Below are positions 9,021-17,235 of a stretch of DNA of 64,000 bases, piece after piece. The first letter of the stretch is position 1, and each line of letters opens with the position of its first letter. Source of the stretch: CAWCPR01 sp963797475 (GTDB lineage Bacteria; Chloroflexota; Anaerolineae; Anaerolineales; UBA4823); NCBI GenBank assembly GCA_963797475.1, contig CAWCPR010000003.1:1116001-1180000 (forward strand), in the 5' to 3' direction. The notes under the pieces were generated by a model. The model ran no database searches, had not been told where the DNA came from, and was given only the letters and a program-made list of their open reading frames with translations. A program made the position numbers and the translations under genes.

Positions 9021-10010
9021 TTATCGCAGCAGTGTTTTCCAAAATTCGTCTCGCTCTCCCGGAACGAAGGGGATATACAACCCCAGGCGATCGGCCAATC
9101 CCTGGTAGCGGTCGCCCAAAGCGCCGGCCAGGCTGTCACCTGAGATTACAACTGCAAAGGTCGCCAGCATCTCGTCGCCGATAAGAGCTGGCATCTCCTC
9201 CCAGCGACCGCGGGCAGCCAGAGCAGAAAGCGCCTCGGCTGTTTTTTCCCAGCCGTGAAGCGCCATTACCGGTCGATAGGAAGGCGTGGAAGCGTAGAAA
9301 GAGATTTGCTGGCGGACAAACAGGTCTTCCTGCGCTGAGGTGACCACGAAGGCGCTCACCGACACGGCGATATCTCCCCGGCTGCGCCCGGCCCGGGCCG
9401 CGCCTTGCTCAATCGCCGGGATGATCACTTCTCTCAGATAGCGCGGGGTGTGAAAGGGATGGACATGAAAGCCATCTGCGGTTTCGCCTGCCAGGCGGGC
9501 TAATCCTGTATTGACTCCTGCGATGTAGATCGGGATGCGGGGGTGCTCGATTGGGCCAGGGTTGAAAAAAGGCGACATTAAAGTAAGCTTGTAATAGTCG
9601 CCGCGGAAATTTAAAGGCTCGCCCTCCTGCCAGCACTTCCAGAAGGTACGTACAGCCTGGATCTGTTCGCGCAGCTTGGCAACGACCGATTCAGGCCAGG
9701 GCATGCCATAGCGCCGCTCCACGTGCGCCTTGACCTGAGTCCCCAGGCCCAGGATAAATCGCCCCCCGGAGGCCTGCGCCAGGTCCCAGGCAGTATAGGC
9801 CAGGTTGGCCGGGCTGCGCGCAAACGCTATCGCAACTGCAGTGCCGAATTTCAGGTTCTTGGTGTTCTCGGCGATCAGCGCTCCCGGCAGAAACGGATCG
9901 TGCACAGTTTCCGTCGACCACAGCGCTTGAAAGCCAAAAGCCTCAGCCGCCCGGGCGATCGCGGGGACGGCAGTCAGAGGGACAGGTGGCAGAGAGGCGT
10001 CAAGTTTCAT
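9021..10010 (-). CDS. F420-dependent LLM-class oxidoreductase
   Basis: A 329-aa luciferase-like TIM-barrel protein. The N-terminus (MKLDASLPPVPLTAVPAIARAAEAFGF split around the first strand) and the segments LWSTETVHDPF, FGTAVAIAFARSP and GGRFILGLGTQVKAHVERRYG resemble the subgroup annotated as F420-dependent (TIGR03617-like). Such enzymes use deazaflavin F420 for hydride transfer; the substrate is unknown. If the cofactor call is right the organism makes F420. It probably shares a transcript with pcm downstream. Confidence 0.8.
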   Translation of the reverse strand: MKLDASLPPVPLTAVPAIARAAEAFGFQALWSTETVHDPFLPGALIAENTKNLKFGTAVAIAFARSPANLAYTAWDLAQASGGRFILGLGTQVKAHVERRYGMPWPESVVAKLREQIQAVRTFWKCWQEGEPLNFRGDYYKLTLMSPFFNPGPIEHPRIPIYIAGVNTGLARLAGETADGFHVHPFHTPRYLREVIIPAIEQGAARAGRSRGDIAVSVSAFVVTSAQEDLFVRQQISFYASTPSYRPVMALHGWEKTAEALSALAARGRWEEMPALIGDEMLATFAVVISGDSLAGALGDRYQGLADRLGLYIPFVPGERDEFWKTLLR

Positions 10011-10049
10011 GTTGGCAACAAGCCTTTCTTGATTTTAAGGCGGACAATA

Positions 10050-11102
10050 TCAACCGTTGAGCAAGTATAGCGACAACCACCGGGTAGTGGCCAGTAAAGC
10101 GTCCATGTGTGTGCGCTCGTAGCTGTGCGAGGCGTCTACTCCGGGCCCGATGAGCGCTAGAGCCACATCGCCGCCAGCCCGCCAAAACGCCTCGCCGTCG
10201 GAACCGTAATACGGATAAATATCCACTTTGTAGGGAAGGTTATTTTCATCGGCCAGGTCACGCAAGCGCTGGCTTAAGCCGTAGTGGTACGGACCGCCAG
10301 AGTCCTTCATACACAGCGTGGTGTGATACTCGTCCGAAGCCTGGCCCTCGCCAATTGCCGCCATATCCACGGTTATGAGCTCGGTTACATCCGCCGGGAT
10401 GCCCGCGGAAGCGCCGTGGCCGACTTCTTCGTAATTGCTGATGTGCAGCACAGTCGTTTGGGCAGGTTTCAAGCCGGCGTCCTGGAGCGCTTTGACAGCC
10501 GCCAATACACAGGCCACGCAGGCCTTATCATCCAGGTGCCGCGAACGCACGAAACCATTGGTCACCTCCACCCGTGGATCGAAGGCCACAAAATCGCCGA
10601 CGCCCACGCCCAGGTTTTGTGTCTCTTCCTCGGAACAAGTTCTGGCGTCCAGGCGGACTTCCATATTTTCATCATCCCGCTTGAGCTCGTTCACTTGACC
10701 GCCGAAAACGTGCGTAGAGGACTTGGAAAGCAGGATCGAACCGCGCAAAGTCGAGCCAGCGCGGGTGAATATCGAACAGCCTTCGCCCTCCACACTGTTC
10801 CAGGCAAACCCGCCGATGCGGGACAACCTCAGACGGCCATTGGACTTGATCTCCTTCACAATGGCGCCCAGGGTATCCACGTGGGCCGTCAAGGCGCGCG
10901 GGGCATCCTCGCCTACCCCTGGCCAAACTGCGACCAGGGCGCCTTTGCGCGTGCGACTTAATGCCAGGTCCGAGAAGCTCTGCAGATATTTTTCGGTCAG
11001 GTCAATAGCTTGATGAGTATAACCGGTGGGGCTCGGCGTGTTGAGCAGTTCAATTAAAAAATCCAATAAATACTTTGTGTCGATGGATGGCAGAATGGAC
11101 AT
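10050..11102 (-). CDS. M42-family aminopeptidase
   Basis: A 350-aa zinc/cobalt aminopeptidase of the M42 (glutamyl aminopeptidase/TET, once called endoglucanase) family. Metal and catalytic positions are recognisable: AHVDTLGAIV near residue 73, HLDDKACVACVL near residue 193, NYEEVGHG near 227 (catalytic Glu pair), TVDMAAIG near 249 and SHSYERTHMDAL near 329. Length and order match the family, which forms large cytosolic assemblies trimming peptides. It lies 27 bp downstream of the thioesterase on the same strand. Confidence 0.92.
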   Translation of the reverse strand: MSILPSIDTKYLLDFLIELLNTPSPTGYTHQAIDLTEKYLQSFSDLALSRTRKGALVAVWPGVGEDAPRALTAHVDTLGAIVKEIKSNGRLRLSRIGGFAWNSVEGEGCSIFTRAGSTLRGSILLSKSSTHVFGGQVNELKRDDENMEVRLDARTCSEEETQNLGVGVGDFVAFDPRVEVTNGFVRSRHLDDKACVACVLAAVKALQDAGLKPAQTTVLHISNYEEVGHGASAGIPADVTELITVDMAAIGEGQASDEYHTTLCMKDSGGPYHYGLSQRLRDLADENNLPYKVDIYPYYGSDGEAFWRAGGDVALALIGPGVDASHSYERTHMDALLATTRWLSLYLLNG

Positions 11103-11129
11103 GACTTAAAAATTTTCCTTTGTCTGGGT

Positions 11130-11549
11130 CTAAACGAGCTTCTCAAATGCGATCATTTCCCGCCGCCAATTTTCCGGAATCGGGATGGTCGTTCCACTGC
11201 GGTAATCGTAAGCGACCAGCACTGTGGAAGCGCTGGCAAGCTCCAGGCATTTTTGCGCCTCTTCGATGGCGTATTCCATCGTCAGGCTCTTGTTGCCCAG
11301 GCGAGTCACCCGCACCCCTACACGCACCTGCTGGTCAAACAGGATCGGCGCCCGGAACGTAATGTGGGAGTCAGCCAAAATAATCCCGATGTCTAAAAAG
11401 GAGCCGCCCTGCCACAGCCCCAGGTGCTTAATGTAACCGATCCGGGCCTGCTCCAGGTAAGTCAGGTACCTGGCGTTGTTAACATGCCCTTGGGGATCCA
11501 GGTCGCCGTAACGCACTTCAATGGGCTGGTAAAAACGAAATTCAGACAT
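11130..11549 (-). CDS. Acyl-CoA thioesterase, 4HBT hotdog fold
   Basis: A 139-aa single hotdog domain of the 4-hydroxybenzoyl-CoA thioesterase type. The catalytic loop reads VRYGDLDPQGHVNNARYL near residues 11-28, where Asp is the expected catalytic residue, followed by the long helix YLEQARIGYIKHLG. The ATG at 11549 is preferred over an upstream one at 11564 because TATAAT (11561-11556) ends 6 nt before it. The acyl substrate is not evident. Confidence 0.85.
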   Translation of the reverse strand: MSEFRFYQPIEVRYGDLDPQGHVNNARYLTYLEQARIGYIKHLGLWQGGSFLDIGIILADSHITFRAPILFDQQVRVGVRVTRLGNKSLTMEYAIEEAQKCLELASASTVLVAYDYRSGTTIPIPENWRREMIAFEKLV

Positions 11550-11555
11550 GCCAAG

Positions 11556-11617
11556 ATTATACACTCTGAAAGCCGGGGCGGGATTTCAGGAATCGGGGTC
11601 TGGTCCTGAGGTATAAT
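11556..11617. promoter_or_regulatory. Divergent -10 elements of the thioesterase and TPR-like genes
   Basis: On the minus strand TATAAT (11561-11556) lies 6 nt before the thioesterase ATG. On the plus strand TATAAT (11612-11617) lies 7 nt before the ATG at 11625. Neither has a clear -35. Both positions imply leaderless transcripts. Confidence 0.5.
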
Positions 11618-11624
11618 TTGGCGC

Positions 11625-12767
11625 ATGAAAAATCCGAACTTAGATGAAACAATGCCTTCGCGCCTGGAATCAGGCGCGAAAAATTCGAATGGACAAAAAC
11701 CGGCTCGCAAGCGGCGTACCTGGCCCCTGTGGACGCTGCTGGGGATTTTCAGCTTGCTTCTGGTAGCGGCGATAAGCGCGTTCAGTGGTTACCGCTCGGG
11801 CATAACGCTGCGAACTGAGGCCCAATCGACCCAGGAGGCCCAACAACTGGAGGATCAGTTTAATCTGAGCCTGCAAGATATCGCCGACAAACAGTATTTT
11901 CGGGCCCGCCAACGCCTGGAATATATCATCCAACTTAACCCCAGCTATCCAGGCGCAGCGGACAAATTGGCGGAAGTGCTTCTGGAGCTCAATACCACGG
12001 CCACGCCCACGGCAGCGCCAACGCCCACACTTACCCCTACCCCAGACACCCGCGGCGTCGATGAACTGTTCGACCAGGCCCAGCAGGACCTGACCAACAG
12101 CAATTGGTCTGATACCATCGATACCCTTCTTACCCTCCGAAAAGGCAATCCGGATTACAAAACCGTCCAGGTAGACGATATGCTCTTCCTGGCACTGCGC
12201 AACCGCGGCAGAGACAAGATTGTCAAAGAGGCCGACCTGGAAGGCGGCATTTACGATCTTTCATTGGCTGAGCGCTTCGGCCCGCTGGACACAGAGGCGG
12301 AGAGCTTCTTGACCTGGGCGCGCATTTACATTATCGGCGCCAGCTTCTGGGAAATCGATTGGGCCCAGGCTGTGAATTATTTCTCCCAGGTGGCTCCCCA
12401 ACTCCCGAACCTGCGCGATGGGTCTGGGTTAAGTGCAAACGAGCGCTATCGCCTGGCCCTGATTGGATACGGCGATCAATTAATGAATGAGGACTCTTGC
12501 AACGCCCAGGAGCAGTACCAGACAGCCCTTTCTCTAGGGAATGATCCGGATGTCGAGGAAAAGCTCAACCAGGCTGCATTGGAGTGTTCAGGAGGAAATG
12601 AAGAAAATTCTCAGGATAACAATAACCCACCGGTAGAAGAACCGACAAATACACCCGAAGTTGCCCCTACCGAAGCCCCGCCCACAGAAGAAGCGCCTAC
12701 AGAACCTGCACCTACCGAACCGCCGCCGGCCGATACCCCCGTCCCAACGGCTTATCCAGGCCCGTAA
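11625..12767 (+). CDS. Membrane-anchored TPR-like protein with Thr/Pro-rich linkers
   Basis: A 380-aa protein with a basic N-terminus (QKPARKRRTW), one membrane helix (PLWTLLGIFSLLLVAAISAF), a TPR-like helical region (IADKQYFRARQRLEYIIQLNPSYPGAADKLAEVLLEL split in two helices), a Thr/Pro linker near residue 125, further helices and a disordered tail of repeated PTE/PPTE units. The layout predicts an anchored, mainly extracytoplasmic protein, as for the TPR genes at 1331 and 2681. No enzyme motif is visible. The next gene starts 18 bp downstream and may be co-transcribed. Confidence 0.75.
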   Translation: MKNPNLDETMPSRLESGAKNSNGQKPARKRRTWPLWTLLGIFSLLLVAAISAFSGYRSGITLRTEAQSTQEAQQLEDQFNLSLQDIADKQYFRARQRLEYIIQLNPSYPGAADKLAEVLLELNTTATPTAAPTPTLTPTPDTRGVDELFDQAQQDLTNSNWSDTIDTLLTLRKGNPDYKTVQVDDMLFLALRNRGRDKIVKEADLEGGIYDLSLAERFGPLDTEAESFLTWARIYIIGASFWEIDWAQAVNYFSQVAPQLPNLRDGSGLSANERYRLALIGYGDQLMNEDSCNAQEQYQTALSLGNDPDVEEKLNQAALECSGGNEENSQDNNNPPVEEPTNTPEVAPTEAPPTEEAPTEPAPTEPPPADTPVPTAYPGP

Positions 12768-12785
12768 GGCGCCGGACAAGATAGG

Positions 12786-13295
12786 ATGCAAAACACTCCT
12801 GCCTGGGCATTGACGCTCTCCTATTGGGTCCATATGCTCGCAACGATCACCTGGATCGGAGGCTTGGCGACCCTTGCAATCCTGGTTTTGCCAGCCGCGC
12901 GCCGTGCGCTGGATGCCGCTGCCTACGCATCCCTGTTGGAAAGCATACAGCGTCGTCTCGACCCGCTTGGCTGGCTCAGCCTGATTACCCTGGTCGCAAC
13001 TGGATTAATCCAGATGAGCGCAAACCCCAATTACACTGGCTTCCTGGCGATTAACAACCGCTGGGCAGCCGCTATCTTGCTGAAGCACATCGTGTTCATT
13101 GGGATGACCTGCATCTCAGTCTATATAACCTGGGGTCTGCTGCCCAATCTACGCCGGATTGCATTACGCCAGGCGCACGGCCAGGTGGTGCCGGAGGCGG
13201 ATAGCTTGCAACGCCAGGAAGCAATCCTTTTACGTCTCAACTTATTCCTGGGGGTGTTGGTCCTGGCTTTAACCGCCCTGGCGCGCGCTTCTTAG
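12786..13295 (+). CDS. CopD-like four-helix membrane protein
   Basis: A 169-aa integral membrane protein with four predicted helices. The first contains YWVHMLATITWIGGLATLAILVLPA, where the His and WIGG recall the CopD/HupE-like domain of copper-resistance and heme-type membrane proteins. The third helix begins LLKHIVFIGMT with a second His. Paired His in helices 1 and 3 could bind heme or copper, an inference. It converges on the MFS gene at 13362. Confidence 0.7.
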   Translation: MQNTPAWALTLSYWVHMLATITWIGGLATLAILVLPAARRALDAAAYASLLESIQRRLDPLGWLSLITLVATGLIQMSANPNYTGFLAINNRWAAAILLKHIVFIGMTCISVYITWGLLPNLRRIALRQAHGQVVPEADSLQRQEAILLRLNLFLGVLVLALTALARAS

Positions 13296-13361
13296 TTTCC
13301 CCCAAACCATCTCAAATAGCGGCAGCGCAGGCGAGCCAACGATGGGAGTCTCGACCTCGCC

Positions 13362-14615
13362 TCATTCAAGACGGCGCAGCATAGGCAGACGCAACCAGAC
13401 CAAAACAGCGAAAACCAGCAGCACGACGGCGCTGAGAATAATTGTCAGCGGCTCGCCTATAACACCAGCCAGCACTCCCGCCAACAAAGACCCAAGCGGA
13501 TAAAACCCCAGGAAAATCATGACGTAAATTCCCATCACCCGGCCGCGAAGTTGATCGGGAAGCTGGGTTTGCACCAGGGCATTGCTGGTATTGGCCAGGA
13601 TCATAAAGCCCCAACCCGTCAGGAGCAGGCTTAACATAGAAAACGGAAGCCAGCGTATAAAAGCAAAAACGATCATGAGCAGCGGCATTACCAGGCTGCC
13701 AAGGGTCCAAAGTTTCCCACGAATGTTGCGACTGCCCAGGGCGGCGACCATCAGAGCCCCAATTAATGCGCCCAGGCCACGCGCAGAGAGCAGCAGCCCG
13801 TTGGTGGTTACATCCCCATTAAGGACTTCAACAGACCAGGCTGGCAGTAAAGTCACTATTCCAAGGCCAAACAGGCTGACCACGCCCAGGCTGCCGATCA
13901 ACATGCGGATGGTGCCGTTTGTGGCTACATAGCGCAGCCCCTCCAGCACCTCCACCGTCGCGGAAGCGTGCTTAACTTTTACCAGGACCGGCGGAATCTT
14001 CATCAACAATAAAGCCACGATCACCGCGATAAATGTCAGCCCGTTGATTATAAAGCACCAGGCCGGCCCAAATAAAGCGTAAGCGAGCCCGGCGGCGGAG
14101 GGTCCAACCACCGTAGCCGCGTTGAACATGGTCGAATTGAGCGCAATTGCGTTGGTTAAATCTTCTCGCGCTACAAGCTCAACGACGAACGCCTGGCGCG
14201 CCGGGGCGTCGAACGCATTTGCCACCCCTAACAAGCCGGCCAGCAGCACGATATGCCAGGGCTGCACTGCGCCGGTAAACACCAGACCCGCCAGGACAAA
14301 TGCGAGGATCATCATTGCAGATTGGGTGATCACCAGCATGGTGCGACGTGATATTCGATCGGCGATTACCCCCCCGTACAGGGTGAACAACCAGGTTGGC
14401 AGGCCTGAGGCAAAACCAACATAGCCCAGGTAAACCGGCGAGCGGGTTAATTCATACACCAGATATCCTTGAGCCGTGGTCTGCATCCAGGTTCCCACCA
14501 GGGAAACCAGTTGGCCCAAGAACCATAACCGGTAATTCGGGTGACGCATGGCGGCAAAAGTCTGCTGCCATACGAGGCGACCGTTTAAAGGAAGTGTTGC
14601 AGCGATGGGTCTCAT
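13362..14615 (-). CDS. MFS transporter, EntS/MFS_3-like
   Basis: A 417-aa major facilitator protein with about 12 hydrophobic helices. MRHPNYRLWFLGQLVSLVGTWMQ and LVYELTRSPVYLGYVGFA at the start are typical of the MFS_3/EntS branch. The loop 2-3 motif appears as GGVIADRISRRTML, and ANAFDAPARQAFVVELV is a strong match to this branch. Members export siderophores, drugs or unknown compounds; the substrate here is not evident and no siderophore genes are nearby. Confidence 0.88.
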   Translation of the reverse strand: MRPIAATLPLNGRLVWQQTFAAMRHPNYRLWFLGQLVSLVGTWMQTTAQGYLVYELTRSPVYLGYVGFASGLPTWLFTLYGGVIADRISRRTMLVITQSAMMILAFVLAGLVFTGAVQPWHIVLLAGLLGVANAFDAPARQAFVVELVAREDLTNAIALNSTMFNAATVVGPSAAGLAYALFGPAWCFIINGLTFIAVIVALLLMKIPPVLVKVKHASATVEVLEGLRYVATNGTIRMLIGSLGVVSLFGLGIVTLLPAWSVEVLNGDVTTNGLLLSARGLGALIGALMVAALGSRNIRGKLWTLGSLVMPLLMIVFAFIRWLPFSMLSLLLTGWGFMILANTSNALVQTQLPDQLRGRVMGIYVMIFLGFYPLGSLLAGVLAGVIGEPLTIILSAVVLLVFAVLVWLRLPMLRRLE

Positions 14616-14719
14616 AAAGGTTAGACGGTGATTCGGACGCCTGTAAAAACCGGCATACGAACCCTTATTTTACAACAAGATGCCCTTCCTGAAATTACAA
14701 ATTTGGGAGATTTTTCCCC

Positions 14720-14748
14720 TTGTCCTCACATTGGTTTTCCTGTATAGT
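14720..14748 (+). promoter_or_regulatory. Sigma70-type promoter upstream of the DUF4203-like gene
   Basis: TTGTCC (14720-14725) and TATAGT (14743-14748) have a 17-bp spacer. The leader would be about 40 nt and carries a GGGAG ribosome site before the ATG at 14796. Confidence 0.6.
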
Positions 14749-14795
14749 ATTTTTATACCCTGCTAAACATCGCATCGAATGACGGGAGTAAACCT

Positions 14796-15311
14796 ATGCT
14801 TATCATTCAGGTCATTCTGGGCGTTGTTGCCTTAATTGCCAGCCGCCAGCTTTATTGGCTTTTTGTTGGCATAATCGGTTCCGTAATTGGCTTCGTACTT
14901 GCGACCCAGTTTCTCCAGGGACAATCTGACCTGATTTTTCTATTAGTGGCTTTAGGATCCGGGATCGTGGGAATGCTGCTGGCATTCGCGGTCCAGGAAT
15001 ATGCGGTCACGATGGCCGGATTTGTCGCCGGTGGTTATCTGGCGTACAGCCTGGCGAATGCCTTGAACCTGGGCATTGCCCGGTTTACCTGGCCGGTTTT
15101 TATCGTTGGCGGCCTGGTCGGCGCGGTATTAATTATGCTGTTTTTCAACTGGACTCTGATCATCCTCTCTTCGCTGACCGGAGCGACGTTGATCGTCCAA
15201 TCGACCACCTTTAACCAGCAAACTTCCTTGATCCTTTTAATCGCCCTATCCATATTAGGGATCGCAATCCAGTTCATCCTCTGGCAGCAAGAAAAACCTG
15301 TGCGCACTTAA
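14796..15311 (+). CDS. Polytopic membrane protein, DUF4203-like
   Basis: A 171-aa protein made of successive hydrophobic helices (five to seven) with very short loops and many small residues: VILGVVALIASRQLYWLFVGIIGSVIG, LVALGSGIVGMLLAFAVQEYAVTMAGFVAGGYLAY (as two helices), VFIVGGLVGAVLIMLFF. Such Gly-rich membrane proteins are found as DUF4203/TM7S3-like families with no known activity. It has its own promoter and is followed by the zinc-ribbon gene 92 bp downstream. Confidence 0.7.
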   Translation: MLIIQVILGVVALIASRQLYWLFVGIIGSVIGFVLATQFLQGQSDLIFLLVALGSGIVGMLLAFAVQEYAVTMAGFVAGGYLAYSLANALNLGIARFTWPVFIVGGLVGAVLIMLFFNWTLIILSSLTGATLIVQSTTFNQQTSLILLIALSILGIAIQFILWQQEKPVRT

Positions 15312-15403
15312 ACTCACACCGATTGACCCGGAGTATAATCATAAATCATTGGGAAGGCTTTTTCCCCTGAACAAACTCATAGGTTGACCCAAAGGAGACA
15401 ACA

Positions 15404-16156
15404 ATGACAACCCCCAACCGAATGCCTCGCTATGACATCAGAAACGATGGAGTTGGCCCTTACGCCATTTTCTACTGTGATGAATGTGGGCGTGAATTTC
15501 GTAGCCTTCCAGACGTCGGTACGACCGTTGCTAAAGATATCGGCCGACAAACCATGGGCGGGCTGCTTCGCAACATCCCGCTGGTCGGCGGCGCTTTGGC
15601 GAACAATGTTGCCGGAGAAGACCCCCGCTATTCAAACCAACTTTCGGCGGCGCAATTAGATAAAGCCTGGAATCAGTTAAAAGAACATTTTCGCGAATGT
15701 CCAACCTGTAATCGCGTGGTGTGCCTGTCCGACTTTGACGAACGCAGCGGCTTTTGCAACCAGGACAGCCCGCGCAGTGATGATATTGCCCAGGCCCAGG
15801 GCCAACAGGCAGGCGCTGCGCTAAAAGGCTTTGCCAGTGCGTTTGGCCTGGGCGACGCAATCCAGAAAGCCAGCCAGGCAGCGAAAAAGGCTTCCGATCT
15901 AATGGCGCGCTGCCCTATCGATGGCACGTTCGCTCCTGCCGGCACAAAATTCTGCCCTGAATGTGGCGCGCAAATGGTTCAACCACAGGCAGACATCTGC
16001 CCGAATTGCGGTGCAAAGACATTCGGCGCAAAATTCTGCCCCGAATGCGGAACGAAGCTGGAAGCAGAAAAACCCCAGCCGTCTACCTGCCCAAAATGCG
16101 GGGCTGAAACCGGAGGCGCAAAATTCTGCCCCGAATGCGGAACGAAACTGGTTTAA
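15404..16156 (+). CDS. Zinc-ribbon repeat protein
   Basis: A 250-aa soluble protein. An N-terminal ribbon half-site (FYCDECGREF) is completed by CPTCNRVVC near residue 103. A middle segment, PLVGGALANNVAGEDPRY, and an Ala/Gln-rich helical stretch (residues 125-165) follow. The C-terminus holds three consecutive zinc ribbons ending in KFCPECG, each about 25-30 residues. The last two are nearly identical in DNA (around 16020-16060 and 16105-16150), a recent internal duplication. The function is unknown; zinc ribbons generally mediate protein or nucleic-acid contacts. AAGGAG lies upstream of the ATG. Confidence 0.8.
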   Translation: MTTPNRMPRYDIRNDGVGPYAIFYCDECGREFRSLPDVGTTVAKDIGRQTMGGLLRNIPLVGGALANNVAGEDPRYSNQLSAAQLDKAWNQLKEHFRECPTCNRVVCLSDFDERSGFCNQDSPRSDDIAQAQGQQAGAALKGFASAFGLGDAIQKASQAAKKASDLMARCPIDGTFAPAGTKFCPECGAQMVQPQADICPNCGAKTFGAKFCPECGTKLEAEKPQPSTCPKCGAETGGAKFCPECGTKLV

Positions 16157-16170
16157 TTATTTTCCTGTTT

Positions 16171-16222
16171 TGATGAGGCTCTTTTCATCCGCCCTGGCCT
16201 TCGGCCAGAGGCGAAGCGCCCG
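16171..16222 (+). repeat. Dispersed palindromic repeat, copy A
   Basis: Core TGATGAGGCTCTTTTCATCC followed by a CTGGCCTTCGGCCAG hairpin and GCGCCCG. It belongs to the intergenic family described in the findings (other copies near 16315, 16438, 21796, 22036, 26374, 42140 and 51458). It follows the zinc-ribbon stop by 14 bp. Confidence 0.65.
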
Positions 16223-16281
16223 AAACTGTTTCGAGAATTGCAACCTCCTGGCGACTGAGCGAGCGGAATCTTTTCCACAGG

Positions 16282-16311
16282 CAGGAGCTCCCTACGAATT
16301 GGGAGCTCCTG
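16282..16311 (+). repeat. Perfect 11-bp hairpin between two repeat copies
   Basis: CAGGAGCTCCC (16282-16292) and GGGAGCTCCTG (16301-16311) enclose an 8-nt loop. There is no T run after it, so it is not a clean terminator. It sits between repeat copies A and B. Confidence 0.55.
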
Positions 16312-16314
16312 GTT

Positions 16315-16412
16315 TGATGAATTTCTGGAGATTGCGGCGCAGCCGCAACTCTCCATCATAATGCGTGGTGCGCCGACCACTGGCCTGCGGCCAGGGGCAA
16401 AGCGCCCGACCC
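16315..16412 (+). repeat. Dispersed palindromic repeat, copy B (long form)
   Basis: TGATG (16315-16319) to CATCA (16354-16358) encloses a nested stem GGAG..TTGCGGC / GCCGCAA..CTCC, then TGCGTGGTGCGCC and CTGGCCTGCGGCCAG, ending in GCGCCCGAC. It closely matches copy F (26374). Confidence 0.7.
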
Positions 16413-16437
16413 TGGTTATTAGGCCCGATTCCCTGTT

Positions 16438-16535
16438 TTAATGCCTATCTGAGATCGTGTTGCGCGGCTGGCTAACCTCGGTTGGCCTAGATCGCTGGCC
16501 AGCGGCAAGGGGAAGAAAGCCCAACACTTTTCATT
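16438..16535 (+). repeat. Dispersed palindromic repeat, copy C
   Basis: A copy of about 100 bp that aligns by eye along its length with copy D (21796): ATCGTGTTGCGCGGCTGGC, a GCTGGCCAGC hairpin and CCCAACACTTTTCATT. With copies A and B it fills the 422-bp gap before the YbaK gene. TATAAT at 16535-16540 at its end may serve as the -10 of that gene. Confidence 0.6.
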
Positions 16536-16578
16536 ATAATTAGCGCCATCGGAAAATTTAGACAGCGGAGGAGCTAAA

Positions 16579-17058
16579 ATGTCAAATTCTTTAAGCCCCA
16601 GCGCTCAGAAAGTTCAAGACGCGCTGGAGCGGCTGGGCTTATCACTCCAGGTGGTGGAACTGCCCGGTTCTACCCGCACTGCTCAAGAAGCTGCACAGGC
16701 TATCGGAGTGGAAGTGGGCCAGATCGTGAAATCCCTGGTTTTTAAGGGGAAACGCAGCCAACGCCCGATCCTGGTCATCGCCAGTGGGAGCAACCGGGTG
16801 CAGGAAGATAAGATCGAAGCGCTGATCTCCGAACCTTTAGGAAAGGCAGACGCAGATTTCGTCAGGGACCACACCGGGTTCGTCATCGGCGGCGTTCCAC
16901 CGCTTGGGCACAGCCAGGCCATTGAGACCTTCATTGACGAAGACCTGCTGCAATATGATGAAGTCTGGGCGGCTGCCGGGACGCCTCATGCGGTCTTTCG
17001 CCTGGACCCCAAGTATTTGGTGAAAATGACCGGCGGGCAGGTGATTGCTATCAAATGA
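16579..17058 (+). CDS. YbaK/EbsC-family aminoacyl-tRNA deacylase
   Basis: A 159-aa protein of the YbaK/ProX editing superfamily, which hydrolyses mischarged tRNAs (Cys-tRNA-Pro for YbaK, Ala-tRNA-Pro for ProX). The catalytic Lys motif reads GQIVKSLVFKGK near residue 48, and the GGVPPLGH loop near residue 106 is characteristic. GGAGGAG lies ahead of the ATG. Which tRNA it edits cannot be fixed from sequence alone. Confidence 0.88.
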   Translation: MSNSLSPSAQKVQDALERLGLSLQVVELPGSTRTAQEAAQAIGVEVGQIVKSLVFKGKRSQRPILVIASGSNRVQEDKIEALISEPLGKADADFVRDHTGFVIGGVPPLGHSQAIETFIDEDLLQYDEVWAAAGTPHAVFRLDPKYLVKMTGGQVIAIK

Positions 17059-17142
17059 CCGTCCAGGAAATGCGTGGGGCTTCGTCCCGGCGATTCCCAA
17101 AGAACCGCTGAATAATAGCATGTTCGGTTGGCGAAATTAAGG

Positions 17143-17148
17143 TATAAT
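17143..17148 (+). promoter_or_regulatory. -10 element upstream of moaA
   Basis: TATAAT at 17143-17148 within GGTATAATTT, with no convincing -35. It would give moaA a leader of about 80 nt. No Moco riboswitch fold was recognised there. Confidence 0.4.
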
Positions 17149-17235
17149 TTACTCGAAAACATTCATAAAAATTCAAGGACTCCCACGTCTGAGGAAATTA
17201 ATGGTATCTGAGATCTTCTTAAACAGGTAATTTTC